Source: Apostichopus japonicus (lineage: Eukaryota > Echinodermata > Holothuroidea > Aspidochirotida > Stichopodidae). From it: a stretch of DNA of 64,000 bases. The notes below the pieces were generated by a model that saw only the letters and a list, made by a program, of their open reading frames with translations, had not been told where the DNA came from and searched no databases. The DNA lies in the NCBI RefSeq assembly GCF_037975245.1, contig NC_092576.1, positions 14,178,611 to 14,242,610 on the forward strand, given 5' to 3'. This document shows positions 53,100 to 64,000 of this stretch, one piece after another. A program made the translations under genes and the position numbers. Each line of letters opens with the position of its first letter. Positions within the stretch are counted from its first letter, which is position 1.

Positions 53100-53310
53100 T
53101 TTAGTTCATACTCGTTCGTTCGTTTCCTCGTGAACTTTCGTTTTGATTTCGTGCGATTGTCCTTGTTACATCTTCGTTTTTATGGTGGCGCTTGTTCTTT
53201 TTTGTTCTGAGCACTTGTTCGTTTCGTGTGTGAGCGTTCGTTCTGAGTTTCATGCGAATGTTCTTTTGCTTACAATACATCTTCGTTTTTATGGTGGCGA
53301 TTGATCTTTA
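53100..53310. repeat. Imperfect two-copy repeat
   Basis: TACATCTTCGTTTTTATGGTGGCG occurs twice in part (near 53167 and 53276), each preceded by a GTTCGTTTC-type stretch. Confidence 0.6.
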
Positions 53311-53598
53311 GTGGATCAATTTTGACTCACCGGTGCTCCTTGTTTATCCTTCGGTTGCATGTGTTTGATATGTTTCGCTACATAATTGTCTTTTTATTTT
53401 AATATCTCTTTTTGCCTTCCAAAATTTTTACATTTCATATATTTCTTCTTTTTCAATTTTATTTCCTGTTTATTCGTTTCATCGTTGTAATTTTTGCCCA
53501 AATGGCCGCACACAAGTTGACAACCGGTAAGTTCAAGGACGATTCGTAGATATACAATGCACTAGTTTGACCTGTATTGCGCAATTGGCTGGGGACAA

Positions 53599-54328
53599 AC
53601 TAAAACGAATGACAGCGAATGACAATTGACTTTGTACAGGGTTAATTATCATTCGCGAATGACAGCGAATGACAGCGAATGACAGCGAATGACAGCGAAT
53701 GACAGCGAATGACAGCGAATGACAGCGAATGACAGCGAATGACAGCGAATGACAGCGAATGACAGCGAATGACAGCGAATGACAGCGAATGACAGCGAAT
53801 GACAGCGAATGACAGCGAATGACAGCGAATGACAACGAAGGACAGTCTTGAGTGGAGATAGAATGATTAACGCGGTTATTGGTTTTCTGCGCAAAAAGGA
53901 TTTGAGGAAAATCGCATGTTACGTGGTTGCAGGGTTTTGGTGTAATTTACGGATAGCAACCACAGGGAAAGTTTTTGTGTGAGAATGCGCTTGAGTGCTG
54001 TGCTTTTTACCTCTGTAGACTTATATAGAAAGATAACTGAAGCCGTTTCAAGATTATAGTATTTTTAGTTTCTATCAATTAATATCGGAAAAATGACGTT
54101 AAATTTACTTTTTAAAATCAGACTTACAATTTCGCTTACTATAAGGTGCGTTTGTATCTTGTTCGTACTTTACTAGATGTAGATACCCACGAAGTCTGAA
54201 CTGTGATACCCGGTTGAAGCAAATGTCTGTGCTGTCATTATTGTCATTCGTTTTAGTCAACGCAATTTTTTAGTGTGTACAACATATTGTCATTCGTTAT
54301 GTGTAACGCAATTGTCATTCGTTTTAGT
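53599..54328. mobile_element. Inverted-repeat element with decamer array
   Basis: ACTAAAACGAATGACA at 53599-53614 is exactly inverted at 54313-54328. Between them, GACAGCGAAT is repeated about 17 times (53656-53835), and further GTCATTCGTT words lie near the right end (54243, 54290). No coding frame. Confidence 0.5.
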
Positions 54329-54329
54329 A

Positions 54330-56340
54330 ACACCCATTGGCTGTCGTATGAATCTTGAACTGGCTTAAATTGCAAAGATCTTGCGAACTCACACAATGCA
54401 TATACTTGGTCTATTGTCATAAAAGGAAACTGGTATTTGGCGGGGTTGTAGTTGTTTTTTCCCCATCCGATTTGGCCGGTTACTTCACAGAAAAACTGGC
54501 ATCCCAGCTATGAACAATGCAGTAAACAGATCGCGAGTCATGAAAAACATCATTCAAGAAATGCTATACTTACACTGGAAAAAAACCTGAAGTCGCGTCT
54601 ATAGCAACAATTGCAGTGCATAAAGGAAATATATACCTGTTATCTTTACCTCCAGGTGGAATGCTATAAGATGTTACATAGTTAATTCACAAAAACCGTA
54701 TTACAAGGTTGAGTAAACCCGCATTTTCAAATTAAAATCGAACGATCTCTTCACCGGATGACCTTTTACAAGTGTGAAAGAGAGTACACATGTCAGATGT
54801 ATACAAGTTGGCGACTGCGGACTAAACTTGTACAGAAATCGTACGATACTAAGTCAGTGTTGCATTAGATTGATCATATGAGATATGATTGCGGTGTTGT
54901 AATAGTAATCCTTGGTGATATTTGTTAACCTTGTAAACCTCGATAGGTATTTACATTAATGTGCACAGGGTTATAAAAGAGGGAAGGGTTACGGTGGGTG
55001 CTTTGAGGGGTTACGGTGCGTGGGTTGAGGGGAACTTTTTCCGGCCTTTGATCTTCGATTTTAGGAGTATGAAGTTTTAGGGCTGTGCTGTAAGCGGATC
55101 CCAAATTTTCCGACTGGGTGTGTGTCTGTGAAATTGTTCAATGCGGGGGGTCCCTTATAGGAAATGTTGCATTCTGAGGTTAGGTCTATAATTTCGGTCC
55201 ATGGGCAAGGTTGACTGAAAATGCTAATAAATACTTTTGAATTAAAAACAAAAGAAAATCTGTCGACTAAACATTTTTTTGGCCCCGACTGACCATGGAG
55301 GTGATGGGCTTTGAGTTTGACCACATAGTTTGACCTTATAGTCTGTGGACCGCCTGCTGTATGGAGAACGTGAACTTTGGGACACACTTTAAAACTATCA
55401 TAGTGTAATATAACAAAATTCTACAAAGTGAACGACGCTTTAATCTCCAATTGTCTCGATTTTTGATCGAATCATTAGACAATGCACACAAGTTTGCAAA
55501 GGTACGTCAATGTGTTTACAAAATCCAATTGTTTGTTGTCGCTTATCAGACCCCCCTTTTTAATCTTTTGTTTAACGGATTTCGAAAGCTCTTCGACGAG
55601 GGCTTTGTTGTCAGTATTCAAGTATTCGCTTCTGATTAAATATCTGGAGAGATTTTATGTCTACAGTTTCGAGATAAAGGGTATTGGGGTTCACCAGTTA
55701 CCATGCATGGAGTGAGCTGGAGTTGAGATCATTTTCAGTTGAGAATGGCCTAGGAGCAACTTTAGAGATATGACCAAATGGGCCTAGATTTTTTTTTTTT
55801 TTTTTGGGGGGGTCACTTGGATATATTAAAGTATGGGCGGGGAAGGGGCCCCTACCCCTCGGATATGTGTTGACATTTGGGTGGGTAGGGATTATGGAAA
55901 CAGGTAGAGGATAATAGTGGATGAAAGGTAGGGAAGGAGAAACAAGGGAAGGGGAAATGTGAGGAAGGAGAAAACAGGGGAAGGGGTAAGTGCTGAGGGG
56001 TAATTGCTGAGAGGTCAGTGCTGAGGGGTAAGTGATGAGGGGTCAGTGTAAGTACGGAGGAACAAATTATTCCTAATACAAAACTGGGGTATGGGTTCAA
56101 TGTTCAATGAGCTTAAAACTCGGTTTAAACGAGTACTATTAGTCACAAGAACTGATAAGAGTACAAGATGGTTGCTCTTTTATGAGTACAAAACAAATGA
56201 GTACTGTATGAGAACAGAAAATGGTACTCGAGTCAGTGTAGCCTACACATCTCGGTAACATTTGGTATGAAAAAATGACTGTGTGGGACAAGCATCCATA
56301 TCACCGTAAGTCTGATACAGGTGGGACTAAGGAGAGGGGT
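54330..56340. other. Gene-free stretch
   Basis: No exon recognised. G-rich patches lie at 54975-55035 and 55850-56050 (GGGGTCAGTGCTGA type short repeats). Confidence 0.55.
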
Positions 56341-56355
56341 CAGTGCAGATAAACG

Positions 56356-56357
<2 letters not shown>

Positions 56358-56420
<63 letters not shown>
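56358..56420. repeat. (TA)n microsatellite
   Basis: About 30 TA units beside a tRNA-like SINE head. Similar TA runs lie at 56612-56640 and 56736-56785. Confidence 0.95.
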
Positions 56421-56444
56421 TTTTATATATAATCGTTTTGAGTT

Positions 56445-56560
56445 GGAAAATCAAGAACAGTGAAAAAACTTCCAGCCTCCACCGGGATTCGAACCCGGGC
56501 CTCCCAGTTTGTATGCGGACACCCTAACCACTAGGCTATCGATGCTGATTGTATTTGTAT
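56445..56560 (-). mobile_element. tRNA-derived SINE head (family B), copy 1
   Basis: On the minus strand: TAGCCTAGTGGTTAGG (box A) and GGGTTCGAATCCC (box B) with a good T-arm (CCGGG/CCCGG). The acceptor stem does not pair, so it is not a working tRNA gene. It is followed by TTTTTTCACTGTTC, which recurs in copy 2. Confidence 0.7.
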
Positions 56561-56613
56561 GTCCAGAGGTTCGAAACCGATAAGGAAGGTCGTAATTCCA
56601 CTGTAGGCGTTTG

Positions 56614-56644
<31 letters not shown>

Positions 56645-56645
<1 letters not shown>

Positions 56646-56733
56646 GTAGTGAGTTGGAAAGTCCAGAACAGTGAAAAAACTTCAAGCCTCCACTGGGATT
56701 CAAACCCGGGCCTCCCGCTTTATATGCCGACAC

Positions 56734-56740
<7 letters not shown>
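56645..56740 (-). mobile_element. tRNA-derived SINE head (family B), copy 2 (partial)
   Basis: Same sequence as copy 1 from TTTTTTCACTGTTC to the box B region (GGGTTTGAATCCC), cut off by a TA microsatellite. Confidence 0.65.
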
Positions 56741-56770
<30 letters not shown>

Positions 56771-56869
56771 ATATATATATACCTTACTGTACAACAAGAA
56801 GAAGAAGACTATTACAACAGAAAATACACAAGTTTAAATTGCATAAATCATTTTTTCTTTTCTTTTCTT

Positions 56870-58070
56870 AAATTTATTTGACACAACACGTATTTGTTCC
56901 TGGTTGTTTATAATTACAAGAAACGAATACAAACTAAAATCATGAAAAGTTTGGAGCAAAAAATAAGTAAAAATAGAACACGGTATGAAAGCCTAAAAAT
57001 AATCCCAACATGCATCATACAAACTAGTTACAAGACGTACCCAGCTCTCAATATGACTTTTGGACTCCGCCTCTATAGCTGGCCATTTTAAATTAATACG
57101 ACAATGTGAACCAATTATGGATGGAAGCCAAATTAATCTGTGCACGACATTATGAGGTTTCATAGAAAACAATTGAATAATTTCTGGTATTTTTGTTAGC
57201 AGTTTGGAACATGTTTCACTGCATTATAATGTTAAAAATTTGATAAAACATTACATAAATGACCAACCAGTGTCAAAGGTGACAAGGTTCAGTGGTCGAA
57301 ACCAGCTACGATTTGTTACCTCCCCTTACCCCCTCCCCTGCCCCCTCGAGCCACCGAAACAAGAGAGGAAGGGGTTCCATTTGCCTGTTCCGTTCAATGT
57401 CCATAGATCTTGGTGCCCAGATTCTCTACAGTAAAGTCGGCTAGACCTAGGCATCTGCTATAAAGAGACTACAGTATCAATTGATGAGTTTTGGTTTTTG
57501 AACAGTGAATGAATCGCGCAACGGCAACCTCATTGGCAAATTATCAACATAATTTCAAAGGGCGAAGACATTTATCGTCGGAACGAGATTTAGAACCAGA
57601 GATTTCAGGATTACTATCTCCTTCTAACCTTTAGTTCCATGCAAAGAGGACCCAGATAACAGAGGGAAGGAATTCCAGGATAGAGGAGGGGGAAGGGGGG
57701 GGAGGAGGATTGTTTTGACACATTATGTCCATAATAAATTAATAGAGTAAATTAAGATGCAAAAATGTAAAAATTATGTTGGATGTAATTAAAGACTTGA
57801 AGAGACTATGTACACCTCTAGGCATTGAAAAGTCACAAAAGGTCCCTATGAAGAATACGATAATATTAACAAAATAAACATGATACATCGTTGATATATG
57901 ATTGAAAACAGGGACAATGCCAGACACCTACAGAGGACAAAGTCACAACGTCCCATCTGGAGAGGTCTGGGTATATTAATTAGGTATTGTTAATTAATTA
58001 CACAGCATCATATTAAACAAGTTTCATTGGTGCATGTTTATCTGTATACATATATTTAATTTAGTACACC
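56870..58070. other. Gene-free stretch
   Basis: AT-rich unique sequence. No exon, RNA gene or element is recognised. Confidence 0.55.
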
Positions 58071-58174
58071 TATACTGTAACTTACAGCATGTTGTTATTT
58101 TAGATGGTCGCCGCACAGGCGTTGAGCTCGAGTAACGAAATGCTGTAAGTTAATACTGGATACCTATACTATAT

Positions 58175-58372
58175 TATGTCCCGAGTTCGAGTCACTCCAA
58201 GATTAATGAATATGTCTTCAGTTACAGAGTTGTTGACAATTGACAATTCATAATCATGGACGTTAAATATGAATCTAAGAGACTGATTTCGGTCAGCTTG
58301 CGGAAACGGGAGTTTCTGCTTGCAGGAGGATCTAAAATACATACATACATACATACATACACACATACATAC
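58175..58372 (+). mobile_element. tRNA-derived SINE (family A), copy 3, 5' truncated
   Basis: Starts inside the tRNA-like head (GTCCCGAGTTCGAGTCA). It keeps the body with GTTGACAATTGACAATTCAT, an internal deletion in the AAGCCAAT part, and an ATAC tail. Confidence 0.85.
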
Positions 58373-58436
58373 TTGCTCTACTTCTATGTATTGAGCACTT
58401 TTGAAGCAGGAAGTATGAACAACTGAATCTTTGTTA

Positions 58437-58472
58437 AATACATACATACATACACATATATGTGTATGTATG

Positions 58473-58509
<37 letters not shown>

Positions 58510-58585
58510 GTATATATATATACATATACATATATATATATATATACATACATGCCTACATATACACACATACATACATATACAA
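58437..58585. repeat. ATAC / TA microsatellite cluster
   Basis: Mixed (CATA)n and (TA)n runs with near-palindromic TATATGTGTATGTA arms. Confidence 0.95.
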
Positions 58586-58599
58586 TATGTTGTAGAAGT

Positions 58600-61500
58600 C
58601 TACCAGCGTCGGCCATTTTGAAAGTCACAAGTATGATATATAATATTAATGCATATACCTTCACACATAAATGATGGCTTGTAGGTAAAGTTAATTTAAG
58701 GGCTGTTTCACAGCTATCAAAACTTTTACTCTCTATCGATTCCAGCCTCCATAATAATCAAACCATTTCTAACATATATTTTTTCCTCTCCTTCTTTTCG
58801 ATATAAGGTAAAACGTTAAACTTACAATAAAATATAACTGAACCCATCAAAAAACTGTTTCCATCTATCTCAAGTTTACTGTTAATGGCTTAAAACCAGT
58901 CAAGTCTCCTGTTACCCTGTGATATGGAAAGTAAAATTCCTCTACCTGTTCAGTCAAAAATTCTTTCCACAATGCAATATCCATGACTCACCCCCCCCCC
59001 ACTCCCCCTTAAAAAAAAAAAACCCAAACCGCTACAAAATAATACAATAAAATTAGACACCTTCCTGTAGCGACCGCTTCTTTTGCTACCATAGCAACAA
59101 AGGTAAAACAATAGAGAGAAACATTAAAATTCCAATGCATTCATCACGGACGAGAATGAAAACGACTGCGGGACTTTATTTTGCTTTGCCTAATATTAAC
59201 AATATTTTAGTAAACATGTCATATTTTCATCTAAAGAGTGAATGGAACCAGAAGAGTAGGATGCTTGAAATACACATTTTTTGTATTTTTTATCGAAAGA
59301 GAAAAAAAGGAACAGGTTCGATAGAAAGGCCATCTCACATCTTTTCTTAGTTACCATTATACCTAATACAGGCATTACTTTAACGAGCGAGGAATTTAAC
59401 GAGCGAGGAATTTAACGAGTGAGAAATTAACGAGGGAGGAATTTTGTCAACGACTTTCTCATATTTGATACATGTATGTAATATTTATTATATCATGATC
59501 TATATACCTCACTCCCCTCATGAGTGGTTCTAAACCGATATGGATGTATTGTGAACATGACAAGCAGCCTCCGTAAGCCCTCTGGTTTCTATAGAGTTCC
59601 TTGCGGGGGGGGGGGGGAGGGGTGGGGGGTCAGACCACAGTACAGGTCATAACGGAGGCCGGAAGCCAATTTTCACCGTTCAAGATTTCCCAAATCATTT
59701 GTTAAATTATAATATATACATATATATATTAGAAAGAAATATAAGGTAATATTATAGATATGATAAAACAGTTCTTTGAAGTGTGTTTTTTTTCTTTTTG
59801 GGGGGGCGGTTGGATTTTTGGGTACCGGTTATTGCCGTTCTTTGAAGAAGAATATATCTTGTCATCACTCGGTGCCAAACGGTACAAGAATAAATTAAAT
59901 TAACCAATAACCACGTATAGACCGACTTCTAAAATGGCAAGCATCATTGCATGAACTAATTATGTACTTTTATAAGATGAAGCTCACATTTTCAATAATC
60001 GCACGTCGACTTTAAAAACAACACCAAAATCAGCATGATCCCAAAGGACTGCACCGATTCTGTGCTCGATTACGGTGTTCCTTGCATAGTTTAACACTAT
60101 GTGGCTATATAGCATACATATATATATATGTATATATAGCATAGCATATAAATATATATATATAGCATAAAATTGGTCTCATAAAAAGGTGCAAATTTGC
60201 ATGGAAATTGTGAAACATGAGACAACCTTCGAAAGTTTTATCAATTTCAATTTTGTTCTTGATTGAAATGATGTAAATTTGAGAAGAGAGTGTTTATTTC
60301 TTTTGTATAATCAAATATGATTATTTACGTCATAAAAAAACCAGATCAATTGACGACTGTTGTTTATAAGCATTTTAGGAATCCATTAAAAAAACAGGTC
60401 AAATGAGCAAAATCATCGACGGAATTAAAGCAGCACGTGGGTAATAAATTATATTAATTTCGACAAATACTGATACTAAATCCAACCCACCACCCCGCCC
60501 CCTCCCCCACCCCTTGAAAAAGATGATAATGACAAAGAAGAAAAAGAAAAACGAAGAGAGATGAATAATTAATAATAAATAACATGATTAAAGCACACAA
60601 CTATTTTAAGAAGTAATGCATAAGTATCAGGGGGGGGGGGGGGGGAATTAAAAAGTCATTGCACACAGAAAAAAGATTGTTTGAACACAAAGTGACTTGA
60701 ATGAATTCTACCTTAAAGGCGAGCAGACCTCAATCGAGAGAACACACTTAAAGGATGGAGAGAGGTCAAGTTCCTTTGGTTAATACTGTACAAGGGCATT
60801 ATGTCCAATGGTAAACCCCAAGTAAGGGAGGAGGAGGGGGGAGAGGGGGAGAGGGGGAGAAGGAAAGGTGGAATGAAGGGCTAGAAAGAGTTGTAGTATA
60901 CCTATAGTTAATTTTGAATACCACGAGGGGGTCGGTTGTTCGGATAAATAAAAGGGCGACGGTCCAAGACAAAAGATAACGGGAAAGTTACCTTTAAAGA
61001 ATTTGGAATTAATTTGCATCACTGGTACAGTGAGCATATAAAGTAAAACAATAGCTTCACACACGTCATTACTTTTGGGTTTAAAGGTCACCAAATATTG
61101 CTCCCAAAATTTTGAGCATGTTTCCAAAAAATTGCCAGAAGTCGTGATAAATACTGCGCTGGAGGATGTGACCCTCCAAATGATATCCTGGGTAATAAGA
61201 AGAAACATTAAATAAGACACTTAAACGTCTCAGTGGGGGGTGGGGTGGGGGGAGGGCAGTCAAGAAGCTCAATGTAGAAATCTGAGTATTAGTGACCATT
61301 TTCAGATTTTCTAGCATATTTTGGGACAACAGTGATCGGAAACGACTTTAAACACGGGACTATACAACCAAACTTGTGCGACCGTTCTGACATGTGATGA
61401 AATCGATCGAAGACTATTCAAGTTTGGTAAAAGAGAGATTTTAAAGAAAAAAAATATAACAAAATTAGAGAAGCACATACATTCCAATAGTAGTCAAATG

Positions 61501-62680
61501 GTAATTACACTATTATAATTGGAATTACTATTAATACTCGAATATACACATAAACTTAAAATCAGCTGTTAATGGGATATACATGATGCACGACACAATA
61601 TTGAAACAAACAAGCCAAAAGACACACACGACAGATATCGTATCACAATCTTAGATTAAAGAGTGTTGAAAACTAATGCACAATTAACCTGATATCCTGC
61701 GGCCTTTGCATAGGACAACACCTGAAGAGTTTTGTAGATGAAGGTTACGTAGCGTAGTCTGCACATAAAAGTGCTGGTTTTAGTTTAACGTGCGGTGCCA
61801 CGAGACAAGTTCAAATTACATAATTGTAAGGTGAAGGACGGCTGGTATCCTTATATATATATATATATATACAGTATATATATATGAGGAAAGATATACT
61901 AGCAGTACTACAAGGGTTGGTTTTAAGGAGGGTGGAGGGTGAGGGGGTGGGTGAAGTGAGAGCATTGTCTACTTGCATGAATATTCGTTCATATACATGT
62001 AGCAAATTAGTTTTATTTTATGTAGCAATTTTGTAATCATCCATTGCACACTATTAAACTTAAGTGCCTTCTCCCATGCCTCCCCAACAACCCCCTCCCC
62101 CATCCCCAACCCCTCCCTCCTTCTCTTCTCACTAGGCATTTCAGTTAAAAGTCCAAATCTTTAGGCAAACTTGATTCTGAGACCCAAAATTGTTGAAAAC
62201 TTATGTCAGAGCTACTGTTCTCTTGTCAAAAGAGCATGAACTCCTGGGTGACGTGTGACAGCCAAGGTTTTTAATCAGCAGTTTGCACAACCATCAAAAG
62301 GCCGTAAGAACAACAACGAGACCGGATTTGAAACAAACAAATAAACTTTTTGACAAGTTATTCGTACACCCCAGTTTATCATCGACTTTAAAATCTAGTT
62401 TACCTCAATGATTTGTTATCTGTGTAATGCTGGTTGCAGTTTGACCTCAAATCAAACAATGGGGAGCCTGTGTACTAGTAGTAGCCTGGTGAACCCTCTG
62501 TTAACTTTACTGTCCTCAAAAGAGATTAAACCAGTTCAAACTACACTTTGGCAAACAAAATCCCTGCCAAAATTTTGACAGTCTTGTGGTAAAGACAGTT
62601 CGGTAGCAGATATCGCGGCAATTATAACATTGGTCGCCGGAACACGCACATATAGTTCTGTGTGACGATCTTTCGGGATG
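58600..62680. other. Gene-free stretch with simple repeats
   Basis: No exon recognised. It holds a short 16-bp repeat (AACGAGCGAGGAATTT) at 59380-59445, G runs near 59605 and 60632, a GA-rich patch at 60825-60870 and TA repeats near 60120 and 61855. Confidence 0.55.
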
Positions 62681-62689
62681 ACACAATGT

Positions 62690-62915
62690 GCATTATGTAC
62701 GGTGTGACACAATGTAGCAATTGTACAGTGTGACGCAATGTACACATGTACAGTGTGACACAATGTAGCAATTGCACGGTGTGACACAATGTAGCAATTG
62801 TACGGTGTGACACAATGTGCATATGTACGGTGTGACACAATGTGCATAGATACAGTGAGACACATTGTTCATATGTAAAGTGTGACACATTGAGCATGTG
62901 AACAGTGTGACACTT
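62690..62915. repeat. About 32-bp tandem repeat (7-8 copies)
   Basis: TGTACGGTGTGACACAATGT, alternating with AGCAATTG or GCATATG, recurs. The Cys/His-rich open frames on the minus strand come from the repeat. Confidence 0.93.
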
Positions 62916-63559
62916 GTACGTAAAATGACCATCACATATAAAATTGACTACAGTCGCAATATGGACAAATCACAAATCTTCATACGAGTAACGATATGTG
63001 CAAAGTCTGAAAATAGCCGTGAATCGCCTATCGTGTTTGATCATGACGTTTGCTGCCCTCTTTTAATTGCACCTTACAGTCTTCTCTTCCCAAATTGATG
63101 CTGAAATTTTGACATTTCCATCTGTCCTTAAAAAAACAGAATAATTTGTTTGTTTGTTTGGTATTTTCAAAGTGTCCAATATTCCTTTCTATGTCACAAA
63201 AGGTTTTGTCCAAAAAACATTAACTGTACAACTTAATTCGTTGAAAATTAGATATATGACGAAAAGGCCTGAAGCCGTCATTTTTTTGTGTTTTCTTCCT
63301 CGAATAAACAATTGCCAATGACATTCTTCTATGTACAGTAACTGTACTACCACAGTCATGTTGAGCCTATCCACTGTTATATAGGCGTCGCGCCACGGTA
63401 GGGAATAAATGTAACATTTTGAGCGGCAGACGAACGGATCTGTTAAGTTTCTTTTGGTTCAATTATTTTTTTTGGCTGAGACAGAGGAATGGTACTAAAG
63501 TTACACTGCTGTGTGAAACACAAACGGTACAGGTTCTAAGGTAGAATAATGCCCAGAAA

Positions 63560-63690
63560 AATCCACTCCTTGAGAACGAGATCCACTTTAGAGGGACGAG
63601 ATCCACTTCGAAGCGACGACATCCACTTCGAAGGGACGAGATCCACTTCGAAGCGACGAGATCCACTTCGTAGGGAAATGATCCACTTTC
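63560..63690. repeat. About 21-bp tandem repeat
   Basis: ACGAGATCCACTTCGAAGGG recurs six or seven times with small changes. Confidence 0.93.
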
Positions 63691-63699
63691 GAGGGACAA

Positions 63700-64000
63700 A
63701 TATTATCACCAAGGCGATACAGAGCCGGATCAAAATAAATTAAATGTAAGAGTGAACTTTTAACTAATTGTCCAAATTTACGAGATAAAAATTAAATCAT
63801 GATAAAATTGACTTGAGTTGAGTGAGAATCCTCACTGTGTGATTATCATCTCAGCAAGGTGGAAACATTCATGTCAGATCGGCCACCTAGGGACGGGACT
63901 GATTGTTCGCGGGATGTTACCACGGGAACGCACAGGCTATATATATACATATATATATATTTATGTATATATATGTATATATATATACACAGTTTACACA
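63700..64000. other. Right edge of window
   Basis: Unique AT-rich sequence ending in ATATATATAC microsatellite runs. No gene seen. Confidence 0.5.

Noticed and set aside
56445-56560. Functional tRNA gene on the minus strand
   Set aside because: A and B boxes and a T-arm are present but the acceptor stem does not pair, and a second copy shares non-tRNA flank: a SINE head.
60780-61220. 146-codon minus-strand frame
   Set aside because: No family resemblance and a Pro/Ser/Leu end derived from a GA-rich patch.
62536-62935. Cys/His-rich small protein on the minus strand
   Set aside because: Three overlapping frames all come from one 32-bp tandem repeat.

Overview
This window is metazoan nuclear DNA with short, intron-separated exons in an AT-rich background crowded with microsatellites, minisatellites and small transposons. 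The repeat content suggests a marine invertebrate, perhaps an echinoderm such as a sea cucumber or sea urchin: tRNA-derived SINEs, hAT non-autonomous elements, LINE tails ending in (ATT)n or (TGAA)n, and a decayed transposon gene with a WSDG...HGKGPVDG signature. The species call is inference. Two protein-coding genes are well supported, and both were assembled exon by exon with matching splice phases. LAYOUT: (1) Positions 1-25083, minus strand: the gene for transcription elongation factor SPT5 (SUPT5H), 17 coding exons from the start codon at 25043 to the second half of KOW5 at 1877. The rest of the C-terminus lies beyond the left edge. (2) Positions 25084-26961: divergent intergenic/promoter region with one MITE. 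(3) Positions 26962-46473, plus strand: a complete 12-exon ZC3H4/ZC3H6-type CCCH zinc-finger gene (about 1344 residues, three CCCH fingers, stop at 46471-46473), with a probable poly(A) signal at 47401. (4) Positions 47410-64000: no convincing gene; tandem repeats, MITEs, a fold-back element, SINE fragments and simple repeats. HOW THE GENES RELATE: SPT5 (with SPT4, as DSIF) controls RNA polymerase II pausing and elongation. ZC3H4 is known in vertebrates to restrict unproductive Pol II transcription together with WDR82. They sit head to head, so shared regulation is possible but unproven. MOST NOTABLE: (a) each gene appears to carry one minor-spliceosome (U12) intron: an AT-AC intron between CCCH fingers 2 and 3 of ZC3H4, and a GT-AG U12 intron in SPT5. 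(b) Four SPT5 introns are filled with tandem arrays whose unit contains the tail of the preceding exon plus its 5' splice site (KOW5 exon about 16 extra copies; the [11 protein letters not shown] exon 5; the acidic exon 3, 4; the KOW4 exon 2). A fifth intron has duplicated 3' splice sites. (c) A 2.9 kb transposon with 15-bp terminal inverted repeats and eight subterminal GCGAGGGACGGAAT boxes has inserted into the microsatellite tail of a SINE. (d) A family of TTAA-flanked MITEs occurs seven times. All calls come from reading the sequence; no database or RNA evidence was available.
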